Of a stretch of DNA of 64,000 bases, positions 1 through 7,598 are shown piece after piece. The DNA is taken from contig CP099650.1 of assembly GCA_024123915.1 (NCBI GenBank), forward strand, positions 434,001 to 498,000, written 5' to 3'. Within the stretch, counting starts at the first letter, position 1; each line of letters starts with the position of its first letter. Under the pieces are notes generated by a model, which did not search any database, was not told where the DNA came from, and saw nothing but the letters and a program-made list of their open reading frames with translations. This DNA is from Oxalobacteraceae bacterium OTU3CAMAD1 (GTDB taxonomy: Bacteria; Pseudomonadota; Gammaproteobacteria; Burkholderiales; Burkholderiaceae_D). The position numbers and the translations under genes are program-made.

Positions 1-1461
1 GAGCTGCTGCACGAAGCGGGCATTCCGCGCGCCGCGCTGCAATTCCTGCCTGGCCGTGGCGAAGTGGTCGGCGCCGCGCTGACCGCCGATCCGCGTGTGA
101 AAGGTGTGATCTTCACCGGCTCGACCGAAGTGGCGCAGCTGATCAACCGCACCTTGGCCAAGCGTGCGGCCGCCGAGAACATCGAGATTCCGCTGATCGC
201 CGAGACCGGTGGTCAAAACGCGATGATCGTCGATTCGTCGGCCTTGCCGGAACAGGTTGTTCAGGATGCGATTTCGTCCGCCTTCGACAGTGCCGGCCAG
301 CGTTGCTCGGCGCTGCGCGTGCTGTTCCTGCAGGAAGATATCGCCGACAAAACCATCAAAATGCTCAAAGGCGCGATGCTGGAGCTGAAAGTCGGCTGTC
401 CGGACCGCCTGGTGACCGATATCGGCCCGGTCATCGACGCCGAAGCGCAGCAAAACCTGCTGGCGCACATTAACAAGCTCAAGGGCACAGCGGTGAATTA
501 CTTCTCGCTGGATCTGCCATCAAGCGTGATTACCGCCGGTACTTTTGTTCCGCCGACGGTACTGGAGATCCGTTCACTGTCGGAACTGACGCAAGAAGTC
601 TTCGGCCCGGTTCTGCACGTGATCCGCTACAAGCGGGCCGATCTGCCGAAACTGGTCCAGCAAATCAACGAAAGCGGTTTTGGCCTGACCCTGGGCATAC
701 ATTCGCGCATCGATGAAACGATCGACTACATCAGCTCGAACGCGCATGTCGGCAATATCTACGTGAATCGCAACATCGTCGGCGCGGTTGTGGGCGTGCA
801 GCCATTTGGTGGCGAAGGCAAATCCGGCACCGGCCCGAAAGCCGGCGGTCCGCTGTACTTGAAGCGTCTGCAGCGCGGTGCAACAGCAACGCCGCAACAC
901 CAGCACGACCGCCAGGCGACGCCCGCGCTGGACGCCCTGACCGCCTGGGCGCAAAAGCACGGCCGCGATGGCATCGCCAAGCTGGCCGATCAGTACAGCC
1001 GCACGACGATGCTGGGCAGCCTGACCGCCTTGCCGGGCCCGACCGGCGAGCGCAACACGCTGGCGTTGGTGCCACGTGGCGCGGTGGTTTGTGCCGCAGG
1101 CACCCAGGACGGCCTGCTGAACCAGCTGGCCGCCGTACTCGCCACCGGAAATATTGCCCTGCTCGCAGGCGAGACGGCCAAGCTGGTGCCAGGAGATCTG
1201 CCGGCGACAGTGAAGGACCGCATCAAGCCAGTGGCCGATTTAAACGGTTTCGAAGGCGATTTCCAGATCGCCCTGGTGGAATCGATGCTGGCCGGCAGCT
1301 TGTACAGCCAACTGGCGGCCCGTAGCGGGGCGCTGGTGAGCCTGATCGACACGAACGAGGATGGGGCCATCCCCCTGTGGCGTTTGCTTGCTGAGCGGGC
1401 TCTGTGCGTCAACACGACCGCTGCGGGCGGCAACGCCAGCCTGATGACGCTCGAAGCGTAA
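1..1461 (+). CDS. putA: Bifunctional proline dehydrogenase/P5C dehydrogenase PutA, C-terminal part
   Basis: The reading frame runs in from the left edge, so only the last 486 codons are present. They cover the second half of the aldehyde dehydrogenase domain, which oxidises glutamate semialdehyde/P5C to glutamate with NAD+. Visible are FTGSTEVAQ of the cofactor site, the AETGG segment with the general-base Glu, the catalytic Cys in GQRCSALR (about codon 102) and the late PFGGEGKSGTG motif. About 190 further residues match the extra C-terminal domain of long trifunctional-type PutA proteins rather than a stand-alone dehydrogenase. The DNA-binding and proline dehydrogenase domains would lie outside the window, so autoregulation cannot be judged. 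A hairpin terminator follows. Confidence 0.93.
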   Translation, partial: ELLHEAGIPRAALQFLPGRGEVVGAALTADPRVKGVIFTGSTEVAQLINRTLAKRAAAENIEIPLIAETGGQNAMIVDSSALPEQVVQDAISSAFDSAGQRCSALRVLFLQEDIADKTIKMLKGAMLELKVGCPDRLVTDIGPVIDAEAQQNLLAHINKLKGTAVNYFSLDLPSSVITAGTFVPPTVLEIRSLSELTQEVFGPVLHVIRYKRADLPKLVQQINESGFGLTLGIHSRIDETIDYISSNAHVGNIYVNRNIVGAVVGVQPFGGEGKSGTGPKAGGPLYLKRLQRGATATPQHQHDRQATPALDALTAWAQKHGRDGIAKLADQYSRTTMLGSLTALPGPTGERNTLALVPRGAVVCAAGTQDGLLNQLAAVLATGNIALLAGETAKLVPGDLPATVKDRIKPVADLNGFEGDFQIALVESMLAGSLYSQLAARSGALVSLIDTNEDGAIPLWRLLAERALCVNTTAAGGNASLMTLEA

Positions 1462-1483
1462 GAAACCAAGCTGTGAATACGAA

Positions 1484-1510
1484 GGGCCGGGATAAAACCC
1501 GGCCCTTTTT
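1484..1510 (+). terminator. Rho-independent terminator of putA
   Basis: Perfect 8-bp stem GGGCCGGG / CCCGGCCC with a 6-nt loop, directly followed by TTTTT. It lies 22 bases after the putA stop and ends just before the 3' end of the convergent nucleosidase gene. Confidence 0.9.
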
Positions 1511-1523
1511 ACATCCGTTGCTT

Positions 1524-2210
1524 TTACGGCTTGCAGAAGTTGTGGATAACCTCGAACGCGTAGCGCGATGCTACGGTTTTGATGAAATGCATGAAGTCGA
1601 CGGCGGCGTCGTCATTGGCATTGTCCGAGATCGTTCTGATCACCGCGAACGGGATGCCAAGCTCAAAACACACTTGCGCGACGGCTGCACCTTCCATTTC
1701 CACTGCTAATAATTCAGGCAATCCGGCTTTGATGGCCTGGATTTGCGCCAATTTTCCGATGAACTGGTCGCCGCTGGCGATCAATCCACGATGCACACGC
1801 GTGGTTTTCGCGGCTGCGATGGCCAATCTTTCCGTCAAGGCGACGTCGGTGGCGAAGTGAGATAGCCCCGTTAGCGGGATTTCAAACTGCGGAAACAGTG
1901 GGCTGGCATCGAAATCATGCTGAACCAACGCTTCCGCGACGACGATATCGCCCACTTTGACGTTTCTATCCCCGCTTCCAGCGACGCCGGTGAAGACGAT
2001 GTGGGTAACTCCGAACTTTTCCACAAGGATTGCGGCTGTCATCGCCGCTGCGACCTTGCCTATACGCGACAGAACGCACACAGCGTCGATTTCCCAGAGT
2101 TTCCCGGTCGTGTACTCCCTCATGCCATGGACGTGCTTGTAGGGGCTCTCAAGGGCTTCTATCAGCCCATGCTGTTCTTCAGCCAACGCACTAATGATGC
2201 CTAGACGCAT
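1524..2210 (-). CDS. mtnN: 5'-methylthioadenosine/S-adenosylhomocysteine nucleosidase (MtnN/Pfs family)
   Basis: A 228-residue protein, close to the 232 of E. coli Pfs. The family cleaves adenine from methylthioadenosine and S-adenosylhomocysteine in methionine and SAM salvage. Family residues are visible: Glu12 in SALAEE, the FTGVAGSGD nucleoside site, the VEMEGAA pair of ribose-contacting Glu, and the catalytic Asp in ISDNAN. It is convergent with putA, and its promoter side faces the origin-like region. The last codons contain a perfect DnaA box (1541-1549), encoding the Ile-His-Asn near the C-terminus. Methylthioadenosine is the by-product of aminopropyl transfer, so it is functionally compatible with the polyamine-type genes at 34-40 kb, though not linked to them. 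Confidence 0.9.
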   Translation of the reverse strand: MRLGIISALAEEQHGLIEALESPYKHVHGMREYTTGKLWEIDAVCVLSRIGKVAAAMTAAILVEKFGVTHIVFTGVAGSGDRNVKVGDIVVAEALVQHDFDASPLFPQFEIPLTGLSHFATDVALTERLAIAAAKTTRVHRGLIASGDQFIGKLAQIQAIKAGLPELLAVEMEGAAVAQVCFELGIPFAVIRTISDNANDDAAVDFMHFIKTVASRYAFEVIHNFCKP

Positions 2211-2339
2211 ATCTTTTTCCTGTTTTTCGAGTGGTGGCTGTGGACTTCTTGCTAGTTCTCCACAGTGCGAAGCTAAAAACGGTCGATTTTAAGGCGTTTT
2301 TTGCTGTGTAAACGGGTCTTTGCCCACGAAGAGGGCCTC

Positions 2340-2630
2340 AGATTTCGTCAGAAATCTGCGCTTTTTCGGGTTTTCGGGGTGTTTTTCGCTTTTCATGGTT
2401 TAGTAGTTTACAAAGATATATATAAAAAATAGTAGTAGTAGTAAACGGGCATTTAGCTGTGGATAAGTTCTGTATACGTTTACGAATCATCGGTTTACGC
2501 GAAAGATAAGCACTTGCATAAGCGCTGTACCATTTGCAGAGCAATTCTGTATAAAATGTCGGCCCTTGGATAACTTCGTGCTTACTCACAACTCATCCTG
2601 TGGATATCCAGTAAGTTATTCACAGGTAGC
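2340..2630. other. Origin unit, copy 1
   Basis: In order: a hairpin AGATTTC-gtca-GAAATCT (2340-2357), a T/G-rich stretch, an AT tract (about 2408-2430), four TAG triplets (2430-2441), TGTGGATAA (2458-2466), a 132-base spacer, TGTGGATAT (2599-2607) and TTATTCACA (2616-2624). Read on the minus strand this is a TTATCCACA box, 16 bases, CTACTACTACTA, then an AT tract. That is the layout of the DnaA-box/DnaA-trio unwinding element known from other bacteria. Confidence 0.75.
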
Positions 2631-2702
2631 ACGGTTTTGCAGTGTTTTCTGAGCTTTTCAGCAACATCAACTACGGCTACAGCCCCGAGATCTCATCTAA
2701 AC

Positions 2703-2796
2703 CACGTAGGGCGGATTAGCGAAGCGTAATCCGCCAGGATCCGTCGGCGGCTCGTCGATGGCCGATTACGACCTTCGGTCTAATCCGCCCTACGTG
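2703..2796. repeat. REP-like palindromic repeat, family A, two-armed
   Basis: Starts CACGTAGGGCGGATTAGCG and ends with its near-complement TCTAATCCGCCCTACGTG. Each arm also holds a smaller inverted repeat of GGCGGATTA / TAATCCGCC. The same element occurs at 45342-45438 and 52560-52652, with single arms at 31854-31886 and 55694-55730. This copy lies exactly between the two origin units. Confidence 0.85.
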
Positions 2797-2888
2797 TCTC
2801 CAGAGTAATTTTTGTTTTGCAGGTCATCAGCTTGCTAAGCAACCTTCATCTTTCTTGCTGGGACCTCTTTTTTTGAGACAAACGGCTT

Positions 2889-3170
2889 CAGGCGCTTGCG
2901 CCTCGGTTTTTTGGGGTTTTCTTCGAGCCGCGTGAACTATGGTTTACTCTAAAGATGTATATATAAAAATAGTAGTAGTTGTTAACGTAGACACTTTTCT
3001 GTGGATAAGTCCTCATTTTGGATTAGAATCAGGCGTTTACGAACTTCATAAGCAGGCTCGTAAGCCGTGTATGACCAAAGAACTGTTTTGGGATAAGAAA
3101 ACAGCTCTCCAGAAATTTTTTGTTTACTCACATATCGTGCCTGTGGATATCCATAGACTTATCCACAGGG
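2889..3170. other. Origin unit, copy 2
   Basis: Same order as copy 1: hairpin AGGCGC-tt-GCGCCT (2890-2903) followed by a T/G-rich stretch, an AT tract with TATATATA, TAGTAGTAGTTG (2970-2981), TGTGGATAA (3000-3008), TGTGGATAT (3142-3150) and a perfect TTATCCACA (3159-3167). The sequence between boxes is clearly diverged from copy 1 while box sequence and spacing are kept, suggesting an old duplication under selection. The next gene starts only about 28 bases later. Confidence 0.75.
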
Positions 3171-3195
3171 GTAAGTGGGCATTAAAGTGAGAAAT

Positions 3196-4236
3196 ATGAT
3201 GAATCTGACATCCGTTTTTCCCCATCCAATCATCCAGGGGCCTACCGCAGGCGGGCCCAACACCCCGGCCCAAGTCGCCGCCGTCTCCAATGCCGGAGCG
3301 CTCGGTTCTCTGGCTTGCTCCTTACTTTCTCCAGCAACGATCCGCGAACAAACCGCACAAATCCGTGCGTTGACGGAGAGACCGTTCTGCCTCAACTTCT
3401 TCGTTTTGGAGACTCCGCAGCCGGACCCGGTCGAAATAAGCAGGGCTGTCGAATGGTTGAAACCGCTGTGGTCGTCGCTTGGGTGGACCGAGTTACCCAC
3501 ACCGGCCAAGTGGTGCGAGGACTTCGCCGCCCAGTTCGAGGCGCTGATCGAACTGCGCCCGGCCGTCGCCAGCTTCACTTTTGGCATCCTGAGCGCCGAA
3601 CAAATCCAGCGTTTGCACGACGCAGGCATTGTCGTGATCGGCACAATCACCCATGCCCAGGAAGCCATCGAATGGCAGAGCAGGGGCGCCGATGCGGTGA
3701 TCGCTTCCGGCACCGAGTCGGGCGGCCATCGCGGCACCTTTATCGGCGCGCAGGAAGACGCGACATTGAAAACGTTCGAGCTGTTGCCGAAAATTGTGGC
3801 GGCGGTGGATATTCCCGTCATCGCCGCCGGCGGCATCATGGACGGCGCCGACATCAAACGGGCGCTGGACATGGGCGCGCAGGCCGTTCAGATGGGAACC
3901 GCCTTCCTGGTGACCGACGAATCGGCAATTAATCCACACTACAAACAACGGTTGTTGACTGCCGGCGACCATCCGACGCGTCTGACCCGCACCTTTTCCG
4001 GCCGCTACGCGCGTGGATTGGTGAACCGCGTGATGCGGGATCTGGAGCCGGTCGAAACGCAATTGCCGGCATATCCGATCCAAAACGCGCTAACCTCGCC
4101 GATCCGCGCCGAAGCCGCCAAACGCGGCGATACCGAACTGATGTCGCTGTGGTGCGGCACCGGTGTCGCACGCGCCAGGCCGATGCCCGCCGCCAAGCTT
4201 GTTGAAACATTGCTATCGGAGATGAACGCAGCGTAG
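3196..4236 (+). CDS. Nitronate monooxygenase family protein (NMO/2-nitropropane dioxygenase)
   Basis: FMN-dependent TIM-barrel enzyme that oxidises alkyl nitronates such as propionate 3-nitronate. About 346 residues. Visible family features are the N-terminal PIIQGPTAGGP, the strand around FCLNFFV, GTESGGHRGTF with the conserved active-site His region, and AAGGIMDG of the phosphate site. I chose ATG 3196; ATG 3199 is equally possible, and a GTG at 3175 would fall nearly on top of the last DnaA box. The Shine-Dalgarno is weak. True substrates of most members are unknown; they may serve flavin-dependent detoxification. It is the first rightward gene out of the origin region. Confidence 0.85.
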   Translation: MMNLTSVFPHPIIQGPTAGGPNTPAQVAAVSNAGALGSLACSLLSPATIREQTAQIRALTERPFCLNFFVLETPQPDPVEISRAVEWLKPLWSSLGWTELPTPAKWCEDFAAQFEALIELRPAVASFTFGILSAEQIQRLHDAGIVVIGTITHAQEAIEWQSRGADAVIASGTESGGHRGTFIGAQEDATLKTFELLPKIVAAVDIPVIAAGGIMDGADIKRALDMGAQAVQMGTAFLVTDESAINPHYKQRLLTAGDHPTRLTRTFSGRYARGLVNRVMRDLEPVETQLPAYPIQNALTSPIRAEAAKRGDTELMSLWCGTGVARARPMPAAKLVETLLSEMNAA

Positions 4237-4291
4237 ACTAAGCCTCAGACCGCCGAGAGAGCCCAACGCCCCGGCATACCGAGTCATCCTT

Positions 4292-4298
4292 GGAGGAG
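4292..4298 (+). promoter_or_regulatory. Ribosome binding site deciding a TTG start
   Basis: GGAGGAG lies 6 bases upstream of TTG 4305. An in-frame TTG at 4290 overlaps the Shine-Dalgarno itself and is therefore unlikely. No ATG fits before the FAD-binding motif, so the downstream gene appears to use TTG. Confidence 0.7.
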
Positions 4299-4304
4299 CA
4301 GTTT

Positions 4305-5933
4305 TTGGAATCAGCAGGCGACTACGATTACATCATCATTGGGGCAGGCTCGGCTGGCTGCGTATTGGCAAACCGTTTAAGCGCCGACAGAAACGTCGAC
4401 GTCCTGCTGATCGAGGCGGGCGGCAGGGACGATTATGTGTGGATCCACATCCCGGTCGGCTATCTGCATTGCATCGACAATCCGCGCACCGACTGGATGT
4501 TCCGCACCGAAGCCGACGCCGGCCTGAACGGGCGCAGCCTGCTTTACCCGCGCGGCAAAGTACTGGGCGGAAGCTCGTCCATCAACGGCATGATTTACAT
4601 GCGCGGCCAGGCGGAAGATTACAACCGCTGGGCCGAGCTGACCGGTGACACTAGCTGGCGTTGGGACCAGGTGCTGCCGCTGTTTAAAAATAGCGAGGAT
4701 TATCACGGCGGCGCTTCCGAAGAGCACGGCGCCGGCGGTCCGTGGCGCGTGGAAAAACAGCGCCTCTCCTGGCAGATACTGGACGCGTTCCGCGATGCGG
4801 CCGAACAAACCGGCATCGCGAAAGTCGACGATTTCAATCGCGGCGACAACGCCGGCTGCGGCTATTTCGAAGTCAATCAAAAACGCGGCATCCGCTGGAA
4901 CACGGCGAAGGCTTTCCTGAAGCCGGTGTCGGGCCGTCCCAATCTGACGGTCATGACCGGCTGCCACGTGGAACGATTGCAGATCGAAATGAGCGATCAA
5001 GGTCCCGTGTGCAAAGGCGTGATTTTCACCGGTGGCGGCGCCAAGTACCAAGCGATGGCCGCGAAAGAAACCGTGCTGGCCGCTGGCGCCGTTGGTTCGC
5101 CGCATATTTTGCAGTGCTCGGGCATCGGCTCGGCCGCGAAGCTGCTTGATCACGGTATCGCGCCGCTGGCGGAGCTGCCCGGCGTCGGTGAAAACCTGCA
5201 GGATCATCTGCAGCTGCGCATGGTCTACAAGCTCGGCGGCGGTGCCCGCACCTTGAACACGATGGCGTCGAACTGGTTCGGCAAGATGAAGATCGGCCTG
5301 GAGTATGCAATGTTCCAGAGCGGGCCGATGTCGATGGCGCCGTCGCAGCTGGGCGCGTTCGCGCGCTCCGATGCCAATCAGCCGACACCCAATCTTCAGT
5401 ATCACGTGCAGCCCTTGTCGCTGGAAAAATTCGGCGACCCTTTGCACGCCTTCCCCGCGTTCACCGCCAGCGTGTGCAACCTGCGTCCGACATCGCGCGG
5501 CCATGTGCATATCGCCGGCGCCGATTCGTATGCGCCTCCCAAGATTTCGCCGATGTATTTGAGTACCGCCGAGGACCGCAAAGTGGCGGCGGCGGCGCTG
5601 ACGTTGACGCGCCAAATCGTCGCGTCGCCCGCGCTGAACAAGTTCGCGCCGGAGGAATACAAGCCCGGCATCCACTACCGCACCGAGGAAGAACTCGCGG
5701 AGGCGGCAGGCCATATCGGCACCACCATCTTCCATCCGGTCGGCACCTGCAAGATGGGCCGCGCCGACGATCCCACCGCCGTCGTCGATAGCCAATTGCG
5801 TGTCATCGGCGTCGCCGGTTTGCGCGTTGTGGACGCATCCATCATGCCCTTCATCACCTCTGGTAACACCAACTCCCCGACGATCATGATCGCCGAAAAA
5901 GCTTCAGAAATGATCCGTTCAGCCTGGAAATGA
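4305..5933 (+). CDS. GMC family oxidoreductase (choline/alcohol dehydrogenase-like)
   Basis: A 542-residue flavoprotein of the glucose-methanol-choline family, close in size to BetA. The N-terminal [18 protein letters not shown] is the FAD dinucleotide motif, followed by the adenine-binding Glu in LLIEAGG. GMC signature 1 appears as [16 protein letters not shown] and signature 2 as [15 protein letters not shown]. The C-terminal active site has HPVGTCKMG and [15 protein letters not shown]. These enzymes oxidise alcohols and pass electrons to quinone or oxygen; the substrate cannot be told from sequence. The gene sits 124 bases before a Liv-type transporter, so it may act on an imported substrate, but it is separated from it by a promoter. 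Start is TTG 4305 on the basis of its Shine-Dalgarno. Confidence 0.9.
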   Translation: MESAGDYDYIIIGAGSAGCVLANRLSADRNVDVLLIEAGGRDDYVWIHIPVGYLHCIDNPRTDWMFRTEADAGLNGRSLLYPRGKVLGGSSSINGMIYMRGQAEDYNRWAELTGDTSWRWDQVLPLFKNSEDYHGGASEEHGAGGPWRVEKQRLSWQILDAFRDAAEQTGIAKVDDFNRGDNAGCGYFEVNQKRGIRWNTAKAFLKPVSGRPNLTVMTGCHVERLQIEMSDQGPVCKGVIFTGGGAKYQAMAAKETVLAAGAVGSPHILQCSGIGSAAKLLDHGIAPLAELPGVGENLQDHLQLRMVYKLGGGARTLNTMASNWFGKMKIGLEYAMFQSGPMSMAPSQLGAFARSDANQPTPNLQYHVQPLSLEKFGDPLHAFPAFTASVCNLRPTSRGHVHIAGADSYAPPKISPMYLSTAEDRKVAAAALTLTRQIVASPALNKFAPEEYKPGIHYRTEEELAEAAGHIGTTIFHPVGTCKMGRADDPTAVVDSQLRVIGVAGLRVVDASIMPFITSGNTNSPTIMIAEKASEMIRSAWK

Positions 5934-5983
5934 TGGGACCGCTTGTTAGCGTTAGATCAAAAGTAAGTAGTAGTTATACTGTA

Positions 5984-6012
5984 TTGTTAGCTAATTTTTT
6001 ACTCTGTATGAT
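5984..6012 (+). promoter_or_regulatory. Candidate sigma70 promoter of the first liv operon
   Basis: TTGTTA (5984-5989), 17-base spacer, TATGAT (6007-6012), in an AT-rich gap, 45 bases before the ATG of the first transporter gene. Confidence 0.5.
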
Positions 6013-6057
6013 CTAAAAAAATTTAGTACCTTGAACCATAGAAGCAAGGGAGACAGG

Positions 6058-6828
6058 ATGTCCGGTGTTATCTTGGAAACGAAGAACCTGACCAAGCAGT
6101 TCAGAGGTTTTACTGCGGTCAATGACGTCAATTTGAAAGTGCAGCGCGGTCATATCCACGCGCTGATCGGCCCCAACGGCGCCGGTAAAACCACATGCTT
6201 TAATCTGCTCACGAAATTCCTGGTGCCGACTTCGGGCCAGATTCTGTTTAACGAAAAAGACATCACCGCAGCGAAGCCGGCGCAGATCGCCCGCATGGGT
6301 GTGATTCGTTCGTTCCAGATTTCGGCGGTGTTTCCCCACCTGACGGTGCTGCAGAATGTCCGCATCGGATTGCAGCGCCAGCTGGGGACGAGCTTCCATT
6401 TCTGGCAGAGCGAGCGGGCTTTAAACAAGCTCAACGACCGCGCGATGCAGTTGCTGGCCGAGGTCGACCTGACCGAGTTCGCCGACACCGTCACCGTCGA
6501 TATGCCTTATGGGCGCAAGCGCGCTTTGGAGATCGCCACCACGTTGGCGATGGAGCCGGAGCTGATGCTGCTCGATGAGCCGACGCAGGGCATGGGACAC
6601 GAGGACGTTCACCGCGTAACCGACCTCATCAAAAAAGTGTCGGCCGGCCGCACCATTTTGATGGTCGAACACAATATGAAAGTCGTGTCCGGCATCTGCG
6701 ACAAGATCTCCGTTTTGCAGCGCGGCGCCATGCTGGCCGAGGGCACCTACGCGGAAGTGTCGCGTAATCCGCAAGTGATGGAAGCGTACATGGGCACCGA
6801 AGCCGCCGAGCTCGAAGGAGCCCACTGA
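6058..6828 (+). CDS. livG: ABC transporter ATP-binding protein, LivG-like
   Basis: A 256-residue ATPase of the branched-chain amino acid type (HAAT family) importers. It has Walker A GPNGAGKTT, a Q-loop near FQISAVFPHLTV, an ABC signature region that is atypical (YGRKRALEIATTLA instead of LSGGQ), Walker B LMLLDEPTQGM and the switch His in MVEHNMK. The LivG-type C-terminal tail is present. I chose ATG 6058, behind AAGGGAGA; an upstream ATG in frame has no ribosome binding site. First gene of livG-livF-livK-livH-livM; its last base overlaps the next start (TGATG). Substrate could be amino acids, amides or other small organic acids. Confidence 0.88.
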   Translation: MSGVILETKNLTKQFRGFTAVNDVNLKVQRGHIHALIGPNGAGKTTCFNLLTKFLVPTSGQILFNEKDITAAKPAQIARMGVIRSFQISAVFPHLTVLQNVRIGLQRQLGTSFHFWQSERALNKLNDRAMQLLAEVDLTEFADTVTVDMPYGRKRALEIATTLAMEPELMLLDEPTQGMGHEDVHRVTDLIKKVSAGRTILMVEHNMKVVSGICDKISVLQRGAMLAEGTYAEVSRNPQVMEAYMGTEAAELEGAH

Positions 6829-7535
6829 TGACGGCCGCCCTGCAAATCTCCAACCTGCAAACCTGGTACGGCGAATCGCACATCCTGCACGACGTCAACC
6901 TGACGGTGCAGCCCGGCGAAGTGGTCACCTTGCTGGGCCGTAACGGCGCCGGCCGCACCACCACCTTGCGCGCCATCATGGGATTGACCGGCGCGCGCAA
7001 GGGCTCGATCAAGATCAACGGCGTCGAGGCGATCGGTTTGCCGACGCATAAGATCGCCCACCTCGGCGTTGGCTATTGCCCCGAGGAGCGCGGCATTTTC
7101 GCCTCGCTGTCGACCGAGGAAAACCTGTTGCTGCCGCCGCAGTTGTCGACCGGCGACAAGGGCATGTCGATCAAGGAAATCTACGCGATGTTCCCCAACC
7201 TGGAGGAGCGCAAGCACAGCCAGGGCACCCGCCTGTCGGGGGGCGAGCAGCAGATGTTGGCGGTGGCGCGCATCCTGCGCACCGGCGCGCGCCTGTTGCT
7301 GCTCGATGAAATTTCGGAGGGCCTGGCGCCGGTCATCGTGCAAGGCCTGGCGCGCATGATCACCACCCTCAAATCGAAGGGCTACACCATCGTCATGGTG
7401 GAACAGAATTTCCGGTTCGCCGCGCCGCTGGCGGACCGGTTTTATGTGATGGAACACGGTCAGATCGTCGAGACTTTTGTTTCATCGGAATTGAGCGACA
7501 AGATGCCGGTACTGACCGAGCTGCTTGGCGTGTAG
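6828..7535 (+). CDS. livF: ABC transporter ATP-binding protein, LivF-like, with Arg in Walker A
   Basis: A 235-residue partner ATPase of the LivG-like protein, translationally coupled to it. It shows the signature RLSGGEQQML, Walker B LLLLDEISEGL and switch motif MVEQNF. The Walker A reads GRNGAGRTTT: the phosphate-binding Lys is replaced by Arg, encoded by CGC at about residue 43. In most ATPases that change strongly reduces hydrolysis. I believe the same variant occurs in related betaproteobacterial LivF proteins, so it may be a lineage trait rather than damage. The rest of the fold is intact and the operon looks functional. The LivG partner keeps a normal Lys. Confidence 0.88.
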   Translation: MTAALQISNLQTWYGESHILHDVNLTVQPGEVVTLLGRNGAGRTTTLRAIMGLTGARKGSIKINGVEAIGLPTHKIAHLGVGYCPEERGIFASLSTEENLLLPPQLSTGDKGMSIKEIYAMFPNLEERKHSQGTRLSGGEQQMLAVARILRTGARLLLLDEISEGLAPVIVQGLARMITTLKSKGYTIVMVEQNFRFAAPLADRFYVMEHGQIVETFVSSELSDKMPVLTELLGV

Positions 7536-7598
7536 AAAATTACTTCATCGTTCTGTGACTATACAAATCGAAATCACGACTATTCGAACGGAGACAAA

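Larger units (their letters stand above)
2211..3195. other. oriC: Putative chromosomal replication origin region (oriC) with two direct copies
   Basis: About 985 bases without a convincing gene. It is markedly AT-rich compared with the surrounding high-GC DNA. Perfect or near-perfect DnaA boxes sit at 2458-2466 (-), 2599-2607 (-), 2616-2624 (+), 3000-3008 (-), 3142-3150 (-) and 3159-3167 (+). The two triplets of boxes have almost identical spacing, 141/17 and 142/17 bases between starts. Each triplet is preceded by AT tracts and TAG repeats. parA-parB and parS lie 12-16 kb to the right, as is usual near bacterial origins. dnaA is not in the window. Calling it oriC is inference from these motifs. 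Confidence 0.78.

Noticed and set aside
2338..2589. Short frames in the origin region (83 codons at 2338-2589 minus, 83 codons at 2939-3190 plus)
   Set aside because: They cover duplicated AT-rich motifs and DnaA boxes, have atypical composition, and lack ribosome binding sites.
3175..3195. GTG 3175 as the start of the nitronate monooxygenase
   Set aside because: It would add seven residues outside the family alignment and lies eight bases from a DnaA box, with no Shine-Dalgarno; ATG 3196 is better placed.
4971..4986. CCACGTGGAACG resembling a parS half in the GMC oxidoreductase gene
   Set aside because: Four mismatches to parS over 16 bases and a broken palindrome; weaker than the candidate at 10251.
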